Source of the DNA: Cristatella mucedo
Taxonomy: Eukaryota; Bryozoa; Phylactolaemata; Cristatellidae
Length of the DNA: 39,555 bases
Reading direction: 5' to 3'
NCBI GenBank assembly: GCA_009760855.2
Contig: WPIO01000306.1
Location: 64,001 to 103,555, forward strand
Numbering within the stretch: position 1 is the first letter of the stretch; every line of letters starts with the position of its first letter. The notes under the pieces are model-generated. The model saw only the letters and a list, made by a program, of their open reading frames with translations. It was not told where the DNA came from and did not search any database. Both the position numbers and the translations under genes were made by a program. Below, piece by piece: positions 10,781-21,255 of the stretch.

Positions 10781-10889
10781 AATAAATAAATATATTAATA
10801 TATAAATAAATAAATCACGATATATATCATGATTTATGTATGTATGTATGTATGTATGTATTTATTTATTTATTTATTTATTTATTTAT
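10781..10889. repeat. AAAT/GTAT/TTAT microsatellite with central palindrome
   Basis: The order is AAAT-type repeats, a palindrome at 10810-10837 (arms of 14 bases, 13 paired), GTAT repeats to about 10860, and TTAT repeats to about 10889. The left AAAT tract and right TTAT tract are complementary, so the whole block can fold back on itself. Confidence 0.9.
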
Positions 10890-12079
10890 ATAAAAAATAA
10901 ATTCAATGCGAATTTCTTGATGACATTTCGTCATACCTAGCAAAATGCATCGGTTCAGTCGAAGCAACTTAATAATGCTATATCAATAAAATATGCTTGT
11001 TCATTAATCTCTGGTTTTGAAATATAAAATAAAAAATGCTGGTACCGGTTATTGTTCAGCTGTACCTCTATACAAACTATTCTATAGTAGGTGTCTACCT
11101 GCCTCTAGAATAATCGGGTAGTGACTCAAAGCTTGCCAAATATAACAATTAAAAATTGTACCAGTGCCCAACCACAAAACCAAAGAATTTTAAAATACTT
11201 TTGATCCAACAGTAATTAGTGTTTTTGAAAAATAGCTTACAGCTATTTGTTCCTCGACTTTATTGATTCTGAATTCTAAAAACACACTTTTACGAACGAA
11301 AGTATGTCTTTTCACTTTAAGGACACCCATTCAGAAGCCCTTGGCTAACACACCATGTTTATAATATTTTAAGCACTGAGCCACATTTGCCCGGTTGGAA
11401 ATTGTGCCTAGGGGCTATGCAGACGCTAACGTTTGGGCTAATGGCAATTTTGCTTGAGCTAGCTCTCCAACAAGCTCATGCTAGCCTAATCGTGACACGG
11501 TACGAAAGTACGAATGGATTTGGAGATTATATTCAATCCGCAACGAGCTGGGTGAAGCCGCTGAGAGCAACCAATGCAGGAGAACGATGTTGCTGAAAAG
11601 ATGTCGGTGAAGAGGAAATTCTTAGGGCTTCGTCACAGGCATCATCGTGATAGCTCTGTATGTCTTCCCGTACTGCACGGACGTTTTGGTTTTTGATGGC
11701 GTTCGTGTTTGCAAGAGAGATAACCAGCATTTTAAACTAGCCAGTGTCGCGATCGTATGATTAAGCTCTGCCAGGCATCCGACTATAGGTTTGGCAATCT
11801 TGCCGCCATTATCTCGGCATGTGAGTGCCCTGCTCGGACATATCTCACGATTTCCGGCACTGGCTGCAAAGCGGTTGAGTCGAGGTGCTCACTTGATAGC
11901 AACCGGAACCTACGTCAGTTTGAGGCGCACGTCTTCGGCTTCAAGGAAGATTTTTCCAGATTCTCGTTAACTTAACAAATCATTTTTCCGTGATCGAACG
12001 ATCTGCTGCACCAGGTACTGCCACTTCGTGCCCTCGGGGCCAATGGGTAAGAAATTAGCTGCTTCATTCCACTGCTTAA
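10890..12079. other. Unassigned; small orphan frames
   Basis: Two overlapping small frames stand out without being identifiable. On the plus strand an ATG at 11417 opens 59 codons with a signal-peptide-like start (MQTLTFGLMAILLELAL, then AHA before a possible cut). On the minus strand 11730-11533 gives 65 codons, and upstream of it in another frame is RYVRAGHSHAEIMAA. Neither has a family I can name with confidence. The part 11400-11990 is a little richer in GC and CpG than its surroundings, so a decayed transposon or gene fragment is possible. Confidence 0.3.
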
Positions 12080-12262
12080 AGACTTGTGGCTACAAAAGCT
12101 TTTGCTCGAGGGTCAAAGACATTGGTATTCACCTCTGCAATTCATAAGAAACAGCATGTATGCTCCTGCAGCCATCTATTGCACATGCTTTCCACCCGTC
12201 CTAAGCTTAAATTTTGTCCTAACTCAGCAAAGCTTCTTACTGTCCCTTTGTTGTGTGCGGTT
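12080..12262 (+). mobile_element. LINE-A fragment, strongly decayed
   Basis: ACAAAAGCTTTTGCTC at about 12092, GCACATGCTTTCCACCC, and CAGCAAAGCTTCTTACTGTC through TTTGTTGTGTG at about 12240-12257 keep the order and spacing of the LINE-A 3' coding end at 9357-9545. There are many small gaps and no open frame of the LINE protein survives. Confidence 0.55.
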
Positions 12263-12349
12263 CTAATAAATGAGGGCGTCATACAGTTGATCATTTTCTT
12301 CGTTCCCACCCCCTAATAATTTCAACACTGCAATGAGTTATCCCTGTGA

Positions 12350-12455
12350 CGCCTTTACCAGTAAGAGTACGGATGTAATGTAGATCGGTTATCTCCCCCT
12401 GTAATTTCACAAAGCCACATAATGTGGGAGTAACTCACCAGAGTATCACACTTAC
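12350..12455 (-). mobile_element. LINE-A 3' tail, minus strand
   Basis: Read on the minus strand the sequence runs GACTGTAAGTGTGATAC, GTGAGTTACTCCCACA, ATGTGGCTTTGTGAAATTAC, then CTACATTACAT. This is the order at 9590-9685 of the long LINE-A copy, including the final ACATTACA words. It points away from the plus-strand LINE-A scrap just to the left, so these are two separate insertions or an inverted piece. Confidence 0.7.
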
Positions 12456-12803
12456 AGTCAGAGAGGCTATCAATACATGTCAGCGTTAGCTGGAAAGCAA
12501 TTTGGTGAATTTACCTTACACCGTTGCTCCGTGGGTAGTTACCGAACGCCTTAGAGTGCACCTGAACCTGAAATGCTGGCGAGAAGTTTACGTCAGTGGT
12601 AAAAGGAAAGACAAGCTGAACTCACTTCCGTTGTGCCTGGAGCTGGCGTAATTCGCTTTCGTCGGAAGCAAACCGATTGATAAATTACCAAGCTTTAGCA
12701 TTTCCTGGCACTAATTGATTAACATTTTTGGTCATTTAGGAAGCACATTACGAAATATATCCATATATATCTGTATTCTTGGCTAGTCATTCATCAACAT
12801 ATG
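12456..12803. other. No gene seen
   Basis: The first 100 bases may hold a further decayed part of the minus-strand LINE-A. The rest, up to the LINE-B target duplication, shows nothing recognisable. Confidence 0.35.
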
Positions 12804-12817
12804 GGAAAATGTCCTAC
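12804..12817 (+). repeat. Target-site duplication, left copy
   Basis: The 14 bases GGAAAATGTCCTAC here recur exactly at 13560-13573, just outside the two ends of the LINE-B copy. This is the expected footprint of target-primed reverse transcription. Confidence 0.75.
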
Positions 12818-13559
12818 CTTGGGAGAAATGTCCTAGGATCCACCAGGGGGAAATGCCATGCATTTGTTACATCCTGTCTTGACTTGTGTAACTCACTGCT
12901 TGCTGGCCTACCAGCTTCTGCCATTAGGCAATTATAGCTGGTGCTAAACTCTGCAGCTAGGCTTGTTTGTCGTGAGCGTCGCTGTTGACACATCACACCA
13001 CTTCTCGCTGACCAACACTGGCTACCAGTCAAGTGATGGATCGACTTCAAGGTTTTGTCGCTCACTTTTAGGTCCCTTCATTCCTTGGCTCTAGCCTGTC
13101 TATCAGATCTACATCCCCACCAGGCCAACCATCGTACCACCCACTTTTCAGAATCCGATAGTTTACCAATACCTCGTACAAACCTCAAATCCTTTGGAGT
13201 CCGTGAATTTAGTTTGTATGCTCCCAAAGCCTGGAAGTTACTCCCAACTTCTGTCACAACATCCCCTGACTTGACTACATTAAAAAAACCTACAAACACA
13301 TTTATTTAGGACAGCATATAGTGGATCCTGTTATTCGTCATTCATGTGCTTATGCGTGCCGACACTGTGCGTGCTGCCACTAACCACACTTGCATGCTGA
13401 CCCTGTGCATATCTCATCTAACCATGTTATTTATCAAACATGATAACACTAACCATTTAATCAAGTTTTCTTCGGCAGCAAATGTTAAACGCCTACAATA
13501 AGATTTCGTTCTCTGAGGAACTTTATTAGGTTCATTAGTATCATCATTATATGTCCAGC
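12818..13559 (+). mobile_element. LINE-B insertion, 5'-truncated, with target duplication
   Basis: A 742-bp LINE-B copy covering the end of ORF2 and the whole 3' untranslated region. Across several frames it reads as TSCLDLCNSLLAGLPA, NSAARLVCRERR, PLLADQHWLPVK and LTFRSLHSLALACLSDL, the standard CR1/L2 ORF2 C-terminal order. The second part is open at 13055-13309. The 3' end has the family's CTCTGAGGAACTTTATTAGG region and an ATT/CAT-rich tail. The exact 14-base duplication at both ends marks one insertion event and makes this one of the younger copies here, though it has several frameshifts and stops. Confidence 0.9.
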
Positions 13560-13573
13560 GGAAAATGTCCTAC
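13560..13573 (+). repeat. Target-site duplication, right copy
   Basis: An exact match to 12804-12817. About 10 bases (ATGTCCAGC) separate it from the LINE-B ATT/CAT tail, so the true duplication may reach a few bases further left with mismatches. Confidence 0.75.
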
Positions 13574-13597
13574 ATTCGAGAATGGCAAGATCACCCA

Positions 13598-14394
<797 letters not shown>

Positions 14395-15145
14395 AGAGAA
14401 CGGCCAACATTAGGGACTGACGTTCATGCTTTGGCCAAATAGCTTAAGATAATCGCATATCCGTTATTGAAAGTTCTTAGATTTTCAGCCTCCTAAATCT
14501 TTTCGGCAATCTCACAATAAAGGATTTTTCCGTGGCTCATAGCAAAACTGGGGACTGCTGGGAACCGTGTCGAAATATTGCAATGATTTTTGTTGGGTTG
14601 TTCGTCATTTGTGCCTAATGCTTGCACTTTGTGTCCAGTCTTTGCCAGGGTAAAAGCAGTTTTTAACCACCCACGGGTTTTCTAATTGTGGTCCGTCTGT
14701 CTCTAAGCGTTAGTGGCTGCTGCAGTAGTAGAAGCTGCAGCAGCAGAAGCTAGTAGAGCTACATGGACAAGGGTGCGATTTGAAGTCAATACGAGTTTGA
14801 AGAGCAGTGACGCTGGTAATACAAGAAGTGGGCCAGCCGTGACGTGTTGAAATGAATAGAAAATCTAGGACTACGAATAAAACATACTTCGCAGCTACTG
14901 CTCATAAGTAGGCATGGCTTCACATGGGTCCTAATGAATCAATGGTACGTGCTAGGCAGTAAACGTAGACGTTTTGGCTTGAAGTAGTCACTTTGCTTAT
15001 CGATTTATCGTGACTTAAAAAACCTCTCGTTACCTACCGTGGTTGGTATGGATACATTCAGCCTGATCTGAAGCAAAAATTGAGTGCAAACATTCTTTGA
15101 AGTTAGGGGCGGCTCATAGAATGACTACTACTATCAAATACATCT
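14395..15145 (+). repeat. Unclassified dispersed repeat C, copy 1
   Basis: This stretch aligns in order with 17010-17735. Shared words include GGACTGACGTTCATG / GGACTGACATTCATG, TCCGTTATTGAAAGTTCT (identical), ATTTGAAGTCAATACGA / ATTTGAGGTCGATATGA, GAAAATCT..GGACTACG and TCTGAAGCA. No inverted or long terminal repeats, no tRNA-like head and no open frame were seen. It contains a CAG/CTG-rich patch near 14717-14755. Confidence 0.6.
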
Positions 15146-15404
15146 TGGCTACAAGTCTGAACTTGCAAATGCATCAGCAGTCATCTACAAAGTCTCTAGT
15201 CGCCTACGTTGTAAGAAGCCGTGGTTAACGGTTTCAGCAATGAACCGAATTAATTTTTATTTATTGATTCATTCAATTGGATAACCAAAACAGGTCCAGC
15301 GTAGGTTGTAGTGATTTAAGTCTCTTCTCATGCTACGTTTGAGTAGTAGCATTTGCCTGTTTGGGATGTGTTTGATGCATAAAACAGAGATAATAACCTT
15401 TTCC

Positions 15405-15560
15405 CTCTGACCAGCGCTGGCTTTAATTTAAGCAGCTTACGAAATTCAAGGGTTTCCCATTCATTTTCAGGTTCCTTCACTGTTTCGCATCAGCCCATTT
15501 GTACGTAGCAACTGCCAAGCATTCTTCACACCAGCTCATCGGACTCAAGTCGTTAAGCTG
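15405..15560 (+). mobile_element. LINE-B scrap, strongly decayed
   Basis: CTCTGACCAGCGCTGGCTT, ATTCAAGGGTTT, TTTTCAGGTTCCTTCACT and CATCAGCCCATTTGTA keep the order and spacing of the LINE-B ORF2 C-terminal region at 13006-13110. The frame is lost. Confidence 0.5.
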
Positions 15561-16920
15561 TGCCCACAGCCAGCTGAAATCTTCTTGAGGAAATAACACT
15601 GGTTGAGAAGATTAGTTTCCGAAGCTTTACTTGTTTTTGTATTGTTAATCTGTAGTTAAAATGAAAGTAATCGTCAGTTGACTTATACGAGCAGCCTCGA
15701 TAACAAATTGTTTGACACGATGAATTAATTGAATCTTAAGGCAAGTGTTTTGTTTGTGATGCAATCGTTTCAAAGTGATAATGATAACTCGATAAGAAGA
15801 CTTGTTTCACATTCACAGTTTTGAAGGTGAGCTAAAGTGTCTTATGGGGCTCTTGAAAAATGTCCTTCGCTAATACAGCTAAAATAATCATTGCAATTTA
15901 TAGATATCAAAGTCGTACTTGCATAAACTCTCCTACGATATGCAGGTATATAATGGTTCTGAGCATTCTAGATCCGAATCCCTGGGCTGCATTGCAAACT
16001 AGAATGATGAAGGATATAGCCAATTATGGCTAGCTGTAAAGTGAGAATATCAGGGTATCCTCTACTGTTAAGTACTAAACTAGGTTTAAGGCTAGTGAAT
16101 ATAAGTAGGTAGCCACCAGCAAATGAAAATCTTTAATTAGACACTATAAGTTTCTTGGTTAAGCACTGGCAATAATAAAAACCACGTATTTTGTATATGT
16201 AGTAATATTCTTCACCGTGGAAACCTTTCTGAATTTGAATAGCGTCATGCAAAGTTGCATTAATTTATTACTATTTACACATTATTTCGAAGATTCTTTA
16301 GAAATTTACTACCATCCATGTTGATCTTGATTTTATTTTGAGGACTGTGCAGCTATAAAAAACACTACTCTCAAGCAGTAGGATCAACTATCTATAAATT
16401 AATAACTAACTAATTCTTCAACTACCAACTACTTTTCAATTTTCGTACCAAGATTGTAATCTTAATCAACCGTGAGTTTGCATAAATCAGTTTGGACCTG
16501 CAATTGACCTGAGTCCAAATAAAAAAAAAATCTGCACAGTTCTAATAAAACATGTCGACGGCTTTGCTTTATACCAATTTCAAGATGATATCAAGTTGTA
16601 GCACCAAAAGATATGCGATTTGGTCGCTTCATTCAAGTCGCATGTTAATATTTCAAAAAATGAATGTGATGTTTTAAATCCTTAAAGGGGGATGCCGTGA
16701 ATGTAACATAACTAACAGTAATACGTCTAAATAGCTCTAACAATATACATATACTCAATATTCCTCTCCAGGCATCGAGCCAAATAATTCAGTCGTTTAA
16801 AGGTGAGTACATAACACAGACACACTACTTGCAAGGAGGAAGCTGCATGTGAAGTTACCAGCTTCTTAGTATGTAACAAATTTCATCGTTTGAGTTTCAG
16901 TTTTTTCCCTATGGAGCACA
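15561..16920. other. No gene recognised
   Basis: AT-rich sequence with dense stops on both strands. No frame longer than about 60 codons and no repeat match to the rest of the window was seen. Confidence 0.4.
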
Positions 16921-17000
16921 AGAGCAAATTTTAAGTGCCTATACACAGATTGAGTTCTGTGAGGGCGCTTTATCAAGTGCATTAATATTCCTGTTATCAT
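16921..17000 (+). mobile_element. LINE-B 3' tail
   Basis: AGATTGAGTTCTGTGAGGGC, then GCTTTATCAAGTGCATTAATATTCC, is the terminal part of LINE-B as seen at 22745-22800 and 35617-35665. Only the last 80 bases are clear. The piece lies directly before copy 2 of repeat C. Confidence 0.8.
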
Positions 17001-17009
17001 AGCTAGCGA

Positions 17010-17735
17010 GAGAGCATGAAGGACTGACATTCATGTGCTAGCCCAATACATTAGTGCATGCTAGAATGTCCGTTATTGAAAGTTCTCCGAAAAAAGACTC
17101 CACGAAGCGATTCGACACTGCACAAAAGGTATTAGCTGGGGCATATTGCTATCGTCGGCTAACAGTCGGACTATAATGCTGCATTTCGAGTCGTTTCATT
17201 GCTGTTGCTATTGCCAAGGTTTTACCTTGTGTGCCTGAGGATTCTTCTTTTTATCTGGTATGCGAAAGGATAAGCTTCATTGTTTACTGCCAGCAGGTTC
17301 CGAAATTATGATTCATCAGTCTCCAAGCACTTGTTGTTGCTACAGCAAATATAACTAATGCAGCAATCTGGAAGAGGTCTCCATTTGAGGTCGATATGAA
17401 ATAGGAGAGCCCAGACGGGGGCGAGTGGTAATGTGTTTTAATCAAAGAAAATCTCGAGGACTACGTATCTGACGTACTTCATAGCTAATTTTTGTTTGTG
17501 CATGCATCTACAGCTGCATGATATCTACGGCTATTTCGGTCCTTAATCATTTATTGTCTCATGCCATGAGGTAAAATCCGGGGTAATGGCTTGGGTTAGG
17601 TTATCGATTAAAATCCGCTTGGTACATTTAAGCTACCTATATGGTTGTTAGGCAGCCAAAAGCCAGGTCTGAAGCACTGATCGGTAAAAAGTCTTATAAG
17701 CTTGATGGAGGCTCATTCAAAAACTACTACACCCA
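17010..17735 (+). repeat. Unclassified dispersed repeat C, copy 2
   Basis: The partner of 14395-15145, with the same order of conserved words. Divergence is high, perhaps a quarter to a third of positions plus gaps. Its left edge abuts the LINE-B tail ending near 17000, so that tail may belong to a larger composite or may be a chance neighbour; copy 1 does not have it. Confidence 0.6.
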
Positions 17736-17919
17736 AACGATTCACGGCTTAAAGTACTAATATTCGGTTACATAAAAGTTAACGATAATGTCACTCGTTT
17801 TATTTCCATGTCATGAGTACCATTATCGGCAATGAGTTGCTATTAGCTATTTTGGTAGGTTCAAGTAGTTCTCTTGCATAGACACTTTAAATCTGATTAG
17901 TTAGTAATTGCATGATCGA

Positions 17920-18640
17920 TTACCGGAAGCATAACATGGTCAAAAGCGACATGCACAGAGTCTGTTTGAAAAATGGTTACTGGTAGCACGCACGGAGTCA
18001 GCCCGCAAAGAGTACAATGGAAGAATCACTGAAATCACTGAATTATTTGCACATACATGCATTAATAGCTTCCTTTTAAATGTGGTCAAGTCAGGGTATG
18101 TTGTGATGCCGGCCGAGAGTAAATTCCAAGGTTAGGTAACATGTATGCTAACCGCACCATCTCCAAACTCTTGAAGACAAATACTAGGTATTGGCAAACT
18201 ATTAGAACCCGTAAAACTGAGGCTTCGATCGTTAGCCTGGTGGAAGAGTAGGTTAGATAGGTATGCCAGAGAAAACCAATAAGGGAACTAAAAGTGAGTG
18301 ACTGAACCTTAAATTCGATCCATCGTTCGACTGAGAGCCCGTGCAGGTCATCTAGAAGTGGTATGATATGGCAACTGTTCCACTAGCTACAGACTGCCCT
18401 AGCTGCAGAGTTTCGCACCACCTGTAAGTACCAATATATACAGACCAAATGATTAGCAAGCAGTGAGTAACAGAAGATAAGTCGGATTTCATAAATCCAA
18501 GGAGCAATTTAGATCTGGTAACCATATCTTAACAAGATTACATTTTAGCAAAGTTACATAGTTGAAAGTAGGCGGACTGTGACAGAAAGTGCCTGACAGC
18601 TGAAGAGGAGCACCTCCAGTCCAAAATTAAAATATTAAAA
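17920..18640 (-). mobile_element. LINE-B copy, minus strand, decayed
   Basis: Read on the minus strand from 18640 it follows LINE-B: TTTCTGTCACAGTCCGCCTAC, TTCTGTTACTCACTGCTTGC, AAACTCTGCAGCTAGG, CACTCACTTTTAG, TTCCACCAGGC, AGTTTGCCAATACCTAG, then the 3' untranslated words TGCGTGCTACCAGTAACC and CATGTTATGCTTCC near 17935. The last, hairpin-bearing part of the tail is not clear. Stops and gaps are frequent. Confidence 0.8.
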
Positions 18641-18791
18641 TAACGTACCCTGCCTAACTTTAGTGAGTTGTGGAGAAATAAACTGTTAAACCAGAGTGCA
18701 CTGAAATTATGATTTTACTGGTTTTTACAGGATTTAGTGTTCCCAAAAGATTTACCAGTATTATTGAAATCTATCTAGTATCTGGCGGAAT

Positions 18792-18832
18792 GTATATATA
18801 TATATATATATATATATAGCGATATATATATA

Positions 18833-18928
<96 letters not shown>

Positions 18929-18947
18929 TATATATGTATATATATCA
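18792..18947. repeat. (TA)n microsatellite with short interruptions
   Basis: About 155 bases of TA repeat interrupted by GCGA, CT and AAT/TTT changes. It is strongly self-complementary and can form cruciforms. Confidence 0.97.
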
Positions 18948-19655
18948 GACACATGGTCATTTGCTGTGCTCCCAAATCCACAAATTCCTTGGAAACTGTG
19001 CCTTTAGATCAAATACTCCCCAAGTCTGAAGGGCTCTCTATAAAGACGCCACGATGTCTTTTGATACAACCACCTTACAGTAAAGATATAAACGCACCTT
19101 TTCACATTGCACTGTCATGATTTTCATACTGGCTTAACTCACACAATGTGTAATTTGTTTCACATAATTATAATGTGAACGCTGTATAGTTTTAAGAAAG
19201 TAACTGACTTGTTGGAAATGATGCAAAAAAAATTATCTAGTTCACATCGGGAGCTCTAAACACGCCTTTATAATGTTAGATATACAAGTGAGCAGTATTT
19301 TTCCGCTGCAGGCTCAAGTTGAACAGTCATTAGGTGAACAAATAGAACGGCTAATTTACAGTTGGTACAAAATCATATGACACGAGGAGACCAGAACTAG
19401 TGCAACCGCTCAGACAGGTATGGAGAAGCCAAGCCAACAAAAACTTGGCTCCAAAGTTAATGCAGTATATACTGAGCCATTATTGCGAATTCAGAACTTA
19501 TGGAGTTATAAGTTTTAGACATGACCACCTTACTCTGATGCTGTCAAACTGGTGCCTCCAATTGCGATTCAATGCAAAGCTATGAGATCACTAACATGTA
19601 TGACTAGAGTGGGAGCTTACCACACATTACCTCTGCCCATGCGATTGCGAGTGGT
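18948..19655. other. No gene recognised
   Basis: A 61-codon plus-strand frame at 19400-19585 has no motif I recognise. No repeat match was found. Confidence 0.4.
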
Positions 19656-20081
<426 letters not shown>

Positions 20082-20184
20082 ACAAAATCGTCTTACCAAG
20101 TGAAGAGCCAATGGTAGTTTGGTGACTGTTTAAAGCTCTCTATTAACTTCCTTACATCCTGCATTGAACCTGCTTCCCGATTCC

Positions 20185-20300
20185 CTCATGCCAGGTTTGC
20201 AACAGAAGCTTTTGTTTTGCCAGCTACGGACAGTGGAACTCTCAACGTGATTTTACTCAATGAATCATGTTCTCCTCTTGCCGACTGCATTGAGCTGGTA
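20185..20300 (+). mobile_element. Possible LINE-A scrap
   Basis: GCAACAGAAGCTTTTGTT, CAGTGGAACTCTCAACG and TCTCCTCTTGCCGACTGCATT resemble, in order, the LINE-A words around GACAAAAGCTTTAGCTC, GCGGAACTCGCTTCCAC and CTCTCCAATTGCCGACTATG at 9355-9445. Similarity is limited and the frame is lost. Confidence 0.4.
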
Positions 20301-20523
20301 ATGCAGTGCTGCTTACTGACTTCCGTGACTATAGTTCATACTACCCATGAATCTCAGTTTCTTTTTGTTTGGAGAGATGAAGTCTCTGAACTACTGCATG
20401 TGTGTAGCAAACAGCTCAAAATTTAAACGAGCCATTTAAAACTCCCTGCTATTTTATGTAGACTTAGATTAGAGGTATAGGCTTCAATATATTATATTAC
20501 ATTATTTTAGATCCTTAGCTAAA

Positions 20524-20712
20524 AATGTGCATGCATATGCAGAAAAAGGTGGCCGGTGGCAGGGGCGAATCCCCTCCCATGGATAGAGGGAAGTACCTAT
20601 ATCTTGTGGCAACTTTACACAGCCTTGGGGGACGGGGCACGAGACTCTTTCTGCAACCTGAACCAACGCCCCAAACACGATCGTGTTGGCTCCGCCTTTG
20701 CATGCATGTTAT
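20524..20712. mobile_element. Candidate miniature inverted-repeat element
   Basis: A GC-rich block of about 190 bases in AT-rich surroundings. Its ends are related as inverted repeats: TGTGCATGCATATGCAGAAA with AAGGTGGC on the left, and GCCTTTGCATGCATGTTA on the right. Part of this match follows from TGCATGCA being a palindrome, so the end pairing is weaker than it looks. No clear target duplication and no coding content. Confidence 0.3.
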
Positions 20713-21255
20713 TTAAGTTATTCTACCACCAACACGCTGGGTGTGGTCTTCTTAGGTTTCCCACTCAGTTTCAATACTACTGAATTTCAGGTTTTGAACT
20801 CCGAAAAGACAAAAAGAGATTCGAGAAAATCTTATTCATGCACTTTGCAATGCCATTGCTTTCCGGTGTATTTAGCCTTTTATATCATGGATTAGACATG
20901 CACATCACGAGATTTTATTGGCTCTCATTATACAGAGTTAGAGAGAATGGGAGTTAATAAATATTCTTCAACATTTCGACACCAGATACAATTTATGATA
21001 GCAGAATTGCTAGAATGCCTAGTTACCGTTCAAATCAATTCTGATTCTGCTGCTTTACAATTTGGCGTTTGATAGAACTTCCATTAAGTCTGCGTGGCTC
21101 TGTGAAGTCCCACACAAAATATGTCAGACTACCGCCGCAAATCGGAAGACTAATATTTTTATCCAGATGGGAAAGCTATGTAGAACTTGTATGCAAGTGG
21201 GCAAGAAAAGCAGTGTTAACGTAAGAATTGCTAAACACCCTATAAATATATAATA
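20713..21255. other. No gene recognised
   Basis: Short frames only. The words TCTGCGTGGCTCTGTGAAGTC at about 21089 slightly resemble the LINE-A 3' untranslated end but are too short to call. Confidence 0.35.
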
